The position numbers and the translations under genes were made by a program. Below the pieces are notes generated by a model, which was not told where the DNA came from, searched no databases, and was given only the letters and a program-made list of their open reading frames with translations. This document shows positions 15,271 through 22,684 of a stretch of 26,240 bases of DNA, one piece after another. Positions within the stretch are counted from its first letter, which is position 1. Each line of letters opens with the position of its first letter. The DNA is from Nitrospira sp. ST-bin4 (GTDB lineage Bacteria; Nitrospirota; Nitrospiria; Nitrospirales; Nitrospiraceae). The DNA is taken from positions 1 to 26,240 of the forward strand of contig MSXM01000074.1 of assembly GCA_002083565.1 (NCBI GenBank). The letters are read 5' to 3'.

Positions 15271-15388
15271 AGTGGACGAGGTGGGCCCACACTCATCTGT
15301 CAGCTCACCCAATCTCTCCTCAGATTCTCCACACCCGAATCAACCTCTCTGCTGCTAGCTTGTCTCAGTACTAGTTCAAAAGCCCATA

Positions 15389-15536
15389 GGTTTGAGCGAA
15401 GGATGCCGGCCGCAATTCTCAGGGGATGTTGCCTGACAACGGCGTCATAGGTTTGTGTCCAGTCGCCATGGGATAGGTGGATTCTCCACGGCTCAAACCA
15501 GGGAGCCATAGAAAGGCCATGGCAGGACTCCTGGTT
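15389..15536 (+). ncRNA. Candidate structured leader RNA (riboswitch-like) upstream of purE
   Basis: The 385-bp gap 15271-15655 has no convincing gene. Within it, GGTTTGAGC (15389-15397) and GCTCAAACC (15491-15499) form a perfect 9-bp closing stem. Inside are GATGCCG/CGGCGTC (15402-15408 with 15440-15446, one wobble) and the hairpin GTGG/CCAC (15477-15489). AACCAGGGAG (15496-15505) can instead pair with CTCCTGGTT (15528-15536), which would break the closing stem. Such mutually exclusive pairing is typical of riboswitch switching regions. I do not recognise a known class, and no T-run follows the second hairpin. Confidence 0.35.
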
Positions 15537-15567
15537 CGCTCCAACTCTCCTGGCTGCTCTTACCTGC

Positions 15568-15595
15568 TTGACCGTGCCGTACAGAGCCGTTAAGG
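15568..15595 (+). promoter_or_regulatory. Weak candidate promoter close to purE
   Basis: TTGACC (15568-15573) and TTAAGG (15590-15595) are 16 bp apart. If used, transcripts would begin after the structured region and bypass it. The -10 match is poor. Confidence 0.2.
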
Positions 15596-15655
15596 TGGGT
15601 GTACTGATACGTCTTCAAGGAAGAAAGTTTTGTACGGAAGAAGGAGCTGTGGCTC

Positions 15656-16246
15656 ATGAGCGGGATCGGGCGAGCGGCAAAGAAGACCCAGAAGAAACGT
15701 CATCGTACGGTTCACAATGGTAAGGCAATTGTGGGAGTCCTGGGAGGTAGCAAGTCAGATTTCCCCATTTTGGAGAAGGCCGGATCCATTCTGGCCGAGC
15801 TACAGATCCCCTACGAATTATTGGTCGTCTCTGCGCATCGTACCCCGGACCGACTTTTTGAGTACGCCTCAACCGCGCCGGGTCGCGGAATCGAAGTTAT
15901 TATCGCCGGCGCCGGCGGAGCGGCGCATCTCCCGGGCATGTTAGCGGCCAAGACCCATCTCCCGGTGATCGGAGTGCCTATTCCAACGGAAAATCTGCGA
16001 GGTCTCGATTCCCTCTTGTCGATCGTCCAGATGCCCAAGGGGGTTCCAGTGGCGACCGTGGCGATCGGCGGAGGAGAGAATGCCGGACTGCTGGCGGCGC
16101 AGATTTTAGGCGGATGCTATCCGGAGATTGCAGAACGCGTGAAAAGTTTTCGTACTGCCCAAACGGAGAGCGTGTTGAATTCTGCCGAGGCCAAGGGAAC
16201 CAGTTTGGCTAATCTCGGAGCCGATGGGGTGAGCCGACAGTCGTGA
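15656..16246 (+). CDS. purE: N5-carboxyaminoimidazole ribonucleotide mutase (class I PurE)
   Basis: The product has 196 residues. PurE moves the carboxyl group of N5-CAIR to give CAIR in purine synthesis. The core is unmistakable: GVLGGSKSDFP at residues 27-37, VSAHRTPD with the catalytic-type His61, GAGGAAHLPGM, and LDSLLSIVQMPKGVPVATVAIG. Two extensions are unusual: about 20 basic residues at the N-terminus (RAAKKTQKKRHR) and about 25 residues at the C-terminus. ATG at 15656 has AAGGAG at 15641-15646, a good site. The last four bases overlap the start of purK (GTGA), so the two genes form a coupled operon. It is class I, which works with PurK, as the neighbour confirms. Confidence 0.96.
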   Translation: MSGIGRAAKKTQKKRHRTVHNGKAIVGVLGGSKSDFPILEKAGSILAELQIPYELLVVSAHRTPDRLFEYASTAPGRGIEVIIAGAGGAAHLPGMLAAKTHLPVIGVPIPTENLRGLDSLLSIVQMPKGVPVATVAIGGGENAGLLAAQILGGCYPEIAERVKSFRTAQTESVLNSAEAKGTSLANLGADGVSRQS

Positions 16247-17424
16247 CCGACGTGACGGTCGAACCTGGATCAATTCTCGGCGTCCTGGGGGGAGGCCAGC
16301 TGGGGGCGATGTTCGCCGCTGCAGCGCGCCGTCTTGGCTATCGCATTGCCGTATGGGATCAGGACCCTGATGCCCCTGCGCATCGCCAATCAGACCATTC
16401 GTTTACCGCGGCCTTCTCGGATCTCCCCACACGCAAGCACTTTTCAAGCCTTGTTCAGGCTGTCACATATGAATGGGAGAATGTGCCAAGCGATCTGTGC
16501 GAGTGGCTCGAAGAGCGTCATCGGGTTCGGCCTTCCAGCGCTGTACTCAGGATCATTCAAGATCGCGTCGACCAAAAACAGTGTCTGCAATCAAACCATC
16601 TTCCCGTCGTCCCTTTTGTCGCCATAGGGGCGCCGGATCAATTGATGGACGCCGTCAAGCGCATCGGTATCCCGTCTCTCTGTAAGACTGCGACGTCCGG
16701 TTACGACGGAAAAGGTCAATGGCCGATCCGACAGAATTCGGATGTTGACGAAGTCGCCCGGACGTTGCGGACACTTGAACGGTCTGCGTCCAGATGGATT
16801 CTTGAGCAGTTGGTAGCGTTCGAGCGGGAGCTTTCCGTGCTCGTGGTGCGTGGGGCCAACGGCGAGTGCCGGACCTATCCAGTGGTAGAAAACCGTCATG
16901 CGCGTGGCATCTTACGCATGACGCTGGCCCCGGCCCCGGTTTCTGTCCAGGTTACGGCACGAGCGTCTGATCTTGCCCGCCAAGCTGTGGACGTACTGAA
17001 AGGCGTCGGAGTATTCTGCGTCGAATTGTTTCACACTCCGGACGATCGCCTCCTTATCAATGAAATTGCGCCGCGCCCTCACAATTCAGGCCACTACACG
17101 CTGGACGCCTGCACGGTTTCGCAATTTGAACAACAGGTGCGCGCGGTCTGTGGCGCTCCGCTGGGCGAGGTGAGACAGTGGAGTCCGGCGGCAATGGTCA
17201 ACCTCATCGGTGCAGAAATGCAGGCCGTGACCTCCGGCCAGGCCTTCAAGGATCTGCTTTCTCTGCCGGGAGCCGTGCTCCATCTCTACGGAAAGACAGT
17301 CGTCCGTGCAGGGAGAAAGATGGGGCATGTCACATTTTTGGGTGAAACCCGCGAGGCGGCGGCGGAACCGGCTCACCGGCTCCTGGCGCGTCTCGCTGCA
17401 CTCTCAGCGGTCCCACCGGCGTGA
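16243..17424 (+). CDS. purK: N5-carboxyaminoimidazole ribonucleotide synthase
   Basis: The product has 393 residues and is an ATP-grasp enzyme that makes N5-CAIR from AIR, bicarbonate and ATP, feeding PurE. Features are the N-terminal GVLGGGQLGAMFAAAARRLG loop, YEWENVP near residue 75, the ATP-grasp segment CKTATSGYDGKGQW, WILEQLVAFERELSVLV, and LINEIAPRPHNSGHYTLDA in the metal and substrate site. The GTG start overlaps the purE stop. Its last 21 bp overlap the 3' end of the rhomboid gene on the opposite strand, so the two transcription units converge without a spacer. Confidence 0.96.
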   Translation: MTDVTVEPGSILGVLGGGQLGAMFAAAARRLGYRIAVWDQDPDAPAHRQSDHSFTAAFSDLPTRKHFSSLVQAVTYEWENVPSDLCEWLEERHRVRPSSAVLRIIQDRVDQKQCLQSNHLPVVPFVAIGAPDQLMDAVKRIGIPSLCKTATSGYDGKGQWPIRQNSDVDEVARTLRTLERSASRWILEQLVAFERELSVLVVRGANGECRTYPVVENRHARGILRMTLAPAPVSVQVTARASDLARQAVDVLKGVGVFCVELFHTPDDRLLINEIAPRPHNSGHYTLDACTVSQFEQQVRAVCGAPLGEVRQWSPAAMVNLIGAEMQAVTSGQAFKDLLSLPGAVLHLYGKTVVRAGRKMGHVTFLGETREAAAEPAHRLLARLAALSAVPPA

Positions 17425-18111
17425 ACGGCCCGGTGAGAAGAACGGCACGTCCGGGCGTTTGAACAGGCCGATCAAGGCCATGCCTGCGACGAATCCGCCG
17501 ATGTGCGCGAAGAAGGCCACGCCGCCACCCTGGGCGCCGATACTCATCCCGCCGCTGACGAGCTGCGTCACGAACCACATGCCCAACACCACGCCGGCTG
17601 GGACGCGAGTCATTCCTAGGGCGGGCAGTAGCACCAGCACGTGGGCGCGCGGAAACAACAGAAGATAGGCGCCGAGGACTGCGGAGATGGCGCCGCTGGC
17701 TCCCACCATGGGGATCTGCGACGAAGGATCGGTCATCGCGTGGGTGAGCGCAGCCAGGACCCCACACAGGATGTAGAAGACGATGTATTTTACGTGCCCC
17801 ATGGCGTCTTCGATGTTATTGCCGAAAATCCAGAGATAGAGCATGTTGCCCAGCAGATGCATCCAGCCGCCGTGGAGAAACATGCTGGTGAGGAGTGTGA
17901 GAGAAGCAGGAATGGCAACGGCGGTGTCTTCCGGGAACGCGGCATGGCCGAACACAATGGCAGGGATGGCACCATAATGAAAGACGAACGCCTGGCCTGG
18001 ATTCTGGGGCAGGCTCTCCTGATAGAGAAAGACGGATACGCAGACGGCAATGAAGATGATTGTGACGAAGGGGAACCGTTCGGTGGGATTGTCGTCGTGC
18101 AGGGGGATCAC
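17404..18111 (-). CDS. Rhomboid-family intramembrane serine protease
   Basis: The product has 235 residues with about six membrane segments. Rhomboids cut membrane proteins inside the bilayer with a Ser-His dyad. The nucleophile is Ser139 in GASGAIS and the base His203 in AHIGGF. The oxyanion-side motif HGGWMHLLGNMLYLWIFG lies at residues 80-97, the usual position in helix 2. The start is GTG (18109-18111), with TAGGA upstream on the minus strand. Only 10 bp separate it from the DHH gene, which suggests one transcript. A YqgP/GlpG-like housekeeping role is possible, but no substrate can be named. The last 21 bp overlap purK tail to tail. Confidence 0.93.
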   Translation of the reverse strand: MIPLHDDNPTERFPFVTIIFIAVCVSVFLYQESLPQNPGQAFVFHYGAIPAIVFGHAAFPEDTAVAIPASLTLLTSMFLHGGWMHLLGNMLYLWIFGNNIEDAMGHVKYIVFYILCGVLAALTHAMTDPSSQIPMVGASGAISAVLGAYLLLFPRAHVLVLLPALGMTRVPAGVVLGMWFVTQLVSGGMSIGAQGGGVAFFAHIGGFVAGMALIGLFKRPDVPFFSPGRSRRWDR

Positions 18112-18121
18112 GATGACGATC

Positions 18122-18994
18122 CTAGGGAGCTCGGCGGCGGTCGGTCACCGGGCGAGGCAATGTGGGATTGTTGGGAAGTGTCCCGTCGGCTCCGAGTGGC
18201 ACAGAAAATCCCGCGGCATGAATATGGCCCCCTCCGCCAAACGATGCGGCGATGGCTCCTACGTCGGTGCCGTCCGCGCGAGAGCGCATGCTGAAATAAC
18301 GACGTCCGTCGCGATCGTGCCAGATCAGGCAGAAGGGATGGTCCGGCGAAAGCCGTTCGCCGATTTGGCTGGTCAGGACGGCGCTTTGCACAGACGGAAC
18401 GATTTCCCCTTGGAATTCGACTAAGACGGCTTGGGCGGAGAGTTTCCCGACTAATTCGTGCTCATAGCGAAGAATCGCGCGTCCCTCCTGCTCCAGGGTT
18501 GCCTGGGAAAATCGATCCCACAGGTTGAAATCAAAGGGGTGCGAAGCCAGAGCCGCATTGATCTCACGGCTTGCCGGCAATTCCCATGTCCACAAGTCCT
18601 TGTCCTGAACGTAGCGGAGCAGCCAAGGAGCTACCGTGCCATGAGCCCACTCCCAGCTGAGCACTGCGCCAGACTTGGCTTGATCGAAGTAGGCGTAGGG
18701 GAGATCAGCCAGCGCCTTCTCCGCCGTGATGTGGTGATCCAGAATGAGCAGTTCTTTGGTTTCAACCGCCAGCGTTTCAAGGATCGGCCGCGCATAGCTG
18801 AAGTCGGCGATCACGACGCGCTGATCCCGAAGATCCGAAGGGGGAGGGATGCCGTGTTTGACCGGGATAAAACGCGTATTGGGGAATTGTTTCCAGATCG
18901 CCCAGGCTGCCCCGAATCCATCTGAGCACTCGGCATGGTACAGAACAATGTCCGGGGGATGATGGAAGCGCCGCGAGTAGGGTGAATGATCCAT
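18122..18994 (-). CDS. DHH-family phosphoesterase
   Basis: The product has 290 residues. N-terminal DHH motifs are complete: HAECSDG at 20-26, ADFSY with Asp64, and LDHH at 85-88, ligands for two Mn ions. The C-terminal DHHA1 domain shows GGGGHIHAAGF, which binds the nucleotide or RNA substrate. The family includes c-di-AMP phosphodiesterases, oligoribonucleases (NrnA) and RecJ. The short length and the HxECSDG variant resemble the uncharacterised phosphoesterases related to NrnA rather than RecJ or membrane-bound GdpP. The substrate is therefore uncertain. It lies 113 bp after the LOG gene and 10 bp before the rhomboid gene on the same strand. Confidence 0.9.
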   Translation of the reverse strand: MDHSPYSRRFHHPPDIVLYHAECSDGFGAAWAIWKQFPNTRFIPVKHGIPPPSDLRDQRVVIADFSYARPILETLAVETKELLILDHHITAEKALADLPYAYFDQAKSGAVLSWEWAHGTVAPWLLRYVQDKDLWTWELPASREINAALASHPFDFNLWDRFSQATLEQEGRAILRYEHELVGKLSAQAVLVEFQGEIVPSVQSAVLTSQIGERLSPDHPFCLIWHDRDGRRYFSMRSRADGTDVGAIAASFGGGGHIHAAGFSVPLGADGTLPNNPTLPRPVTDRRRAP

Positions 18995-19061
18995 ATAGAT
19001 AGGTCAGAGAATAACATGGCCGGTGATGCCAGCTAAAGAGGATAGTGACCGTTATGCCGGA

Positions 19062-19094
19062 GCGCTGAACCGGCCAGCCGCCAGGGCTCAGCGC
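19062..19094 (-). terminator. Hairpin between the LOG and DHH genes
   Basis: GCGCTGA (19062-19068) and TCAGCGC (19088-19094) form a perfect 7-bp stem, with a smaller CGGC/GCCG pairing in the loop. It lies just after the LOG gene in the direction of transcription. No T-run follows on the minus strand, so termination is uncertain. Confidence 0.3.
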
Positions 19095-19107
19095 GCGTAT
19101 GGGTAGA

Positions 19108-20163
19108 TCAGAGCCCGTTGAGGTGGTCGATCAGCTGGCGGAGTCGACCGGCGCTGCGTCGGTTGAAACTGAACACGAGCCGAGGCAGATTCCGGAGGGC
19201 CGGCTCATCGAGCTCTTCTTCCAACGGGCCGCGCAGTTCAAACGTTCCGTCGATCAGGAGATCGCGGAACTGTTCCTGAACCTGGTCGAGCTGTTCAGCG
19301 GAGATGCGATCTTTCAACCGCACGGCCAATTGCCGGCCGACAAACCGAATGGAGTGATAGCGGCGATAGAACCGGAGAATCTGGTCGACAGCCGCTTCGG
19401 CCGAGTTTGTGATTGTAAATAGGCTCAGGTCTTCTTCATTGATGAGGTTCCGCTGCAGGAGTTGTGTTGTGACGAAGGACGACCAGCCGTCCCAATAGTC
19501 GCATCCCGGCGCCTGGAGGCAGATGATCGGCTGAGGGTCGCTCTTCCCGGTCTGAGCCAGCGTCAAAATCTCAAATCCCTCATCGTGTGTTCCAAATCCT
19601 CCTGGAAACAGCACGATGGCGTTGGCCTCCTTTTGGAACATCAGTTTTCGAGTGAAAAAGTATTTGAAGGTAATCAGTTTTGGATCATCCGCGATCGTCG
19701 CATTGGGGCCCTGTTCAAATGGGAGCATAATGTTGACGCCGAAGCTGTGCTCGCGGCCGGCTCCTTCTTGGGCGGCGCGCATAATGCCGTCTGCCCCTCC
19801 GGTGATGACCATGAATCCTTCCCGCACAGCGGCTTGGGCGAAACGATAGGCCAGTTGATAGTTCGGGTCGTCCGATGGGGTTCTCGCGGAGCCGAAGACG
19901 CTGATTTTTTTCCGGTCCTGGTAGCCGCGAAACACACCGAACGCGTGGCGCAGTTCTTTGACCGCTCGGTTGAGAATTTTAAGGTCCAATAAATCAAGAT
20001 GTGCGTCGTGTATTTTGAGCACGCCCGCCAAGAGCTCCTTCGTGAGGGCTGCGTGCATGTCGTCTTCGGGGCTTTCCAACAAGGTGGTGATCTGTTGAAG
20101 GAGCTCTTCTTTCGACAGGGAGGGGCGTGGTCGAGCCTGCTGGGATTTACCGGACATGTTCAT
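19108..20163 (-). CDS. LOG-family protein (TIGR00730-like nucleotide 5'-monophosphate phosphoribohydrolase)
   Basis: The product has 351 residues. The Rossmann-like core has SVFGSARTP, ITGGADGIMRAAQEGA, FFTRKLMFQKEANAIVLFPGG and PGGFGTHDEGFE, the family signature PGGxGTxxE with its catalytic Glu and upstream Arg. LOG proteins release the base from nucleoside monophosphates, sometimes making cytokinins. An N-terminal helical extension of about 85 residues and a C-terminal extension of about 90 residues make it longer than the minimal 190-residue enzyme. It resembles the long PpnN/YgdH-like group in that sense, though I cannot confirm the subgroup. ATG at 20163 or the second Met two codons later could be the start. 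Confidence 0.88.
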   Translation of the reverse strand: MNMSGKSQQARPRPSLSKEELLQQITTLLESPEDDMHAALTKELLAGVLKIHDAHLDLLDLKILNRAVKELRHAFGVFRGYQDRKKISVFGSARTPSDDPNYQLAYRFAQAAVREGFMVITGGADGIMRAAQEGAGREHSFGVNIMLPFEQGPNATIADDPKLITFKYFFTRKLMFQKEANAIVLFPGGFGTHDEGFEILTLAQTGKSDPQPIICLQAPGCDYWDGWSSFVTTQLLQRNLINEEDLSLFTITNSAEAAVDQILRFYRRYHSIRFVGRQLAVRLKDRISAEQLDQVQEQFRDLLIDGTFELRGPLEEELDEPALRNLPRLVFSFNRRSAGRLRQLIDHLNGL

Positions 20164-20251
20164 GCGTGGTCCTCTCGCTGATGAATGGCGTAAGAAATTT
20201 TACCAATGGATAGGGCTCTGGTCAAAGGAGTTTCAATGAATGCACAGCGGC

Positions 20252-21022
20252 CTAGTCCGGATCGGACGATTTGGGCATATTCTGAAGCACCCAGGCCTTG
20301 ATTCTGGCCTGATCGGTCGGGGAGAGATCGGCAAATTGGACGTCTATGTTCGATATCGAGGTGAAAGGAGATGTGCCGGTACCCCGGGTCTGATCACAAC
20401 GAGACAAGACCGTTCCTCGGATGGTCAATGGACTCGTGAGATCGGGGAGAGAGAAGTTCAGGCTGACCCTGGTGTCCGGCAACAACGAGGTGGGAGATTC
20501 CACCGAGGCGCCGACATGGCTCAGTTGTACGATGATGGCGCGATGGTCAGCCCCCGGCCCGGTGCCCTCTATCGTGCTGAGAGTAGCTGGAATGTTTGTG
20601 CGAGAGCGTTTCGGCGAAAGGATTAAATCTCTCGCTGTGAGCACACCGACCGGCTGTTCCTGCTTTGTGACAATGAGGATTGGGGCGCCGGTTGCCATCA
20701 TGAGGGTAGAGGCCTCATCGATCATGCGATCGTACTCAATAAACTGTACCGGCCGCGTCATGATCGTGCGTACTTCGATATCATCAGGCTCCAGCCCTTG
20801 AGCGACCACCTTCTTGACGATGTCGGCCGGCGTCATCAGTCCGAAGTGCGACTCCGTATCCTTGACGAGCAGGCAGGGCATCTGCTCTCGCTCCAAAAGC
20901 GATGCGGCTTCGGTCACGGAAATATCCCCAGGGATCTGAACTACGCCCGGTGTCATCATGCGTGCGACCAATGTGTCCCAGTGATTAAGGGTTCTTGACC
21001 GGTCCTCATCTTTAATCGGCAT
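20252..21022 (-). CDS. CBS-CBS-PilZ domain protein
   Basis: The product has 256 residues. Two CBS repeats occupy residues 18-75 (MMTPGVVQIPGDISVTEAAS) and 84-135 (IMTRPVQFIEYDRMIDEAST, GVLTARDLI); such pairs usually bind adenine nucleotides. Residues 138-235 look like a PilZ domain (ALSTIEG region, LSHVGASVESPTSLLPDTRV, IRGTVLSR). In canonical PilZ, RxxxR and (D/N)xSxxG bind cyclic di-GMP. Here the first motif is only RSR at 139-141 and the second is QLSHVG, so ligand binding may be weakened or lost. No output enzyme domain is fused. It may sense energy status and signal to a partner. The gene is first of the minus-strand group, with a strong hairpin just upstream. Confidence 0.82.
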   Translation of the reverse strand: MPIKDEDRSRTLNHWDTLVARMMTPGVVQIPGDISVTEAASLLEREQMPCLLVKDTESHFGLMTPADIVKKVVAQGLEPDDIEVRTIMTRPVQFIEYDRMIDEASTLMMATGAPILIVTKQEQPVGVLTARDLILSPKRSRTNIPATLSTIEGTGPGADHRAIIVQLSHVGASVESPTSLLPDTRVSLNFSLPDLTSPLTIRGTVLSRCDQTRGTGTSPFTSISNIDVQFADLSPTDQARIKAWVLQNMPKSSDPD

Positions 21023-21027
21023 CGATC

Positions 21028-21059
21028 AGCCCGGTCCTTTCTTCGGAGAAAACCGGGCT
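21028..21059 (-). promoter_or_regulatory. Leader hairpin directly before the CBS-PilZ start codon
   Basis: AGCCCGGT (21028-21035) pairs perfectly with ACCGGGCT (21052-21059), and TTTCT (21038-21042) pairs with AGAAA (21047-21051), leaving loop TCGG and a two-base bulge. On the minus strand the purine-rich AAAGGA inside the stem is the only candidate ribosome-binding site, so the fold could hold it closed. Confidence 0.4.
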
Positions 21060-21082
21060 TCCGGTCCCTGCGGTGTAGGCCA

Positions 21083-21091
21083 AGTATAGCA
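21083..21091 (-). promoter_or_regulatory. Extended -10 promoter element of the CBS-PilZ gene
   Basis: The minus strand reads TGCTATACT, an extended -10 (TGn plus TATACT). The -35 region is poor, as is usual for this type. Transcription would start near 21076 and include the leader hairpin. Confidence 0.4.
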
Positions 21092-21125
21092 GAAGGCCTC
21101 CCCTACCCATGGTTGTGTGAAACCC

Positions 21126-21155
21126 TTGTCATTCAACGGTTTCACGGCATACACT
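21126..21155 (+). promoter_or_regulatory. Candidate promoter of the DUF692-like, dus, maf operon
   Basis: TTGTCA (21126-21131) and TACACT (21150-21155) are 18 bp apart. Transcription would start near 21162, which leaves the TTG at 21167 almost no leader and favours the GTG at 21191 or a later start. Confidence 0.4.
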
Positions 21156-21190
21156 AGAGACGAATTTTGGCTATCAGCAAGAGAAACCGC

Positions 21191-22684
21191 GTGGCGATTG
21201 TGAGTCCTGTAGGAAAAGAGTTTTCCCGTCGCCTGGAGCAGGTTCCAGCTCATGGGATGGGCCTCTCTGTCGATATCTACTCCCCGGATCTTACCAGCTT
21301 GTTGGGAGCGTTACAGCAGTGTCAAGCGACGCCTGCCTACCTTGAAATCTTTCGCGCAGCTCCGGCGGCATTGGCCGCTGTGAGGAAACAGGCTCAGAGC
21401 AGCTTGTTGGCTTATCATGGCGAAGGGCTGTGGCTGACTCAGCCGGAAACCCTCGATAATCCCTCGTTTGCACAGGAGGTGTGTGAGGTTGCCGGGCATC
21501 TCCAGACGTTGGATAGTGCCTGGCTGAACCATGAATGCGCGACGAAATACATCGCCGGCTATTCATATGGCACCTACCTCCCTCCGCTCTATACGGAATC
21601 CAGTGCGTCGGTTGTGGCCGAGAACGTGATGCTCGTTCAAGATCTTCTCGACCGGCACTGTCGACTCAAAAACGGCGCGTCTCCGTTGGTGCTGCTCGAA
21701 TTGCCTCCCCTGACGTACTTTGTAGCAGGTACGCTAACCATTCCAACATTTTTCCGCCTTGTTACGCAATGGGCACCCTGCGGACTGGTTTTGGATGTCG
21801 GCCATCTGTGGACGGTGTTTCGGTATTCTGGGGCCTGGCGAACCTCAACACTTGCGCAATTTGTCGATGACTTCCTCAAGCAGTTCCCTATGGATCGCAT
21901 CGTTGAAATCCATGTCGCCGGGCTTGCGGTCCATGAGTCGAGCATGGCCGGTTGTTCACAGTTGCTCGATCGCGGGGAAAGTGATGTCCTGCCCGCTTGG
22001 ACCGATGCCCATGCGGCCCCTATCCCGCCGGTCCTCTTTGAGATCCTCGATCGAGTTCTGAGTCATCCTCGTCTGACAGGGTTGCGAGGCCTTGCGCTGG
22101 AAGTGGATACGAAACCGATACCGCTGATCGTCGAGGAATTCGTCCGATTCTCAGCACGGTACGGTTCAGTGCTTGCCCCAGTGAAGAAGGAGGTTGGGGA
22201 CACGCAGGAGAACGGGTGTGAGCTGCTTCGGAGAGCGTCTTTGCCGGACTCAGTCAAACAGGAGCTGGCGGCAGCCTACGAGCGGTACGCTCGCGTAGCC
22301 GCAGGCCGAAGCGAGCCTGAAGGTCCTGAATGGAGTCTGCCGACGGCCTGCCTCGACGAGTTCGATACCTACCGGTCTATCTACCTTCCGTATGAGATTC
22401 TTTCCTGGGGCGGGCAGGTGGATGCCATGTTTCCACAGTCGTGCCGCAGGCTTGAAGAACGGGGCGTGCCGCTTTCCAGGTTTGTCCCGTTTTGGTTTCG
22501 ACGACCACGCACGCTGTCCGGCTCGTACGATTTCTTTCTTGTGAAGATTGACCGGTTTGTGGAATTTGTTCTCGAAGAAGCACCGGATCTGGCTGCTATG
22601 GTTGAGCAGGAAGCCGATGAACTTCGGCGGGCCTATGATCATGCCAATGAACCGCCTATGCAGGCAGTAGGTGAACGAACATGA
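21191..22684 (+). CDS. DUF692/MNIO-like TIM-barrel protein with extra C-terminal domain
   Basis: The product has 497 residues from GTG at 21191; TTG at 21167 (505 residues) and ATG at 21257 are alternatives. Residues 22-325 resemble the DUF692 family, which includes multinuclear non-heme iron oxidases such as MbnB. The pattern is MGLSVDIYSP, YHGEGLWL (His76), NHEC (His114), LLELPP (Glu170), LVLDVGHLW (Asp202, His205), EIHVAG (Glu239, His241), DAHAAPIPPVLFEIL (Asp272, His274) and LEVD (Glu304). Most ligand-type positions are kept, but LEN, DVNN and ERD are altered. The last 170 residues are an unrecognised domain containing LPYEILSWGGQVDAMFP. The gene overlaps dus by ATGA. No RiPP precursor is seen nearby. 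The family call is probable; the function is unknown. Confidence 0.65.
   Translation: MAIVSPVGKEFSRRLEQVPAHGMGLSVDIYSPDLTSLLGALQQCQATPAYLEIFRAAPAALAAVRKQAQSSLLAYHGEGLWLTQPETLDNPSFAQEVCEVAGHLQTLDSAWLNHECATKYIAGYSYGTYLPPLYTESSASVVAENVMLVQDLLDRHCRLKNGASPLVLLELPPLTYFVAGTLTIPTFFRLVTQWAPCGLVLDVGHLWTVFRYSGAWRTSTLAQFVDDFLKQFPMDRIVEIHVAGLAVHESSMAGCSQLLDRGESDVLPAWTDAHAAPIPPVLFEILDRVLSHPRLTGLRGLALEVDTKPIPLIVEEFVRFSARYGSVLAPVKKEVGDTQENGCELLRRASLPDSVKQELAAAYERYARVAAGRSEPEGPEWSLPTACLDEFDTYRSIYLPYEILSWGGQVDAMFPQSCRRLEERGVPLSRFVPFWFRRPRTLSGSYDFFLVKIDRFVEFVLEEAPDLAAMVEQEADELRRAYDHANEPPMQAVGERT

Noticed and set aside
15300..15509. Short minus-strand frame in the gap before purE
   Set aside because: There is no ribosome-binding site or recognisable domain, and the stretch is dominated by stem-forming sequence. 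The frame at 15105-15374 on the plus strand fails for the same reasons.
15271..15655. tRNA, 6S RNA, SRP RNA, or a known riboswitch (TPP, cobalamin, SAM, FMN, ZTP, purine) upstream of purE
   Set aside because: I looked for the conserved cores of these RNAs and saw none. The structure is listed only as an unclassified candidate.
17641..18294. Plus-strand 217-codon frame opposite the rhomboid gene
   Set aside because: It is antisense to a rhomboid with full catalytic motifs and membrane segments, and its own sequence is low-complexity and charged.
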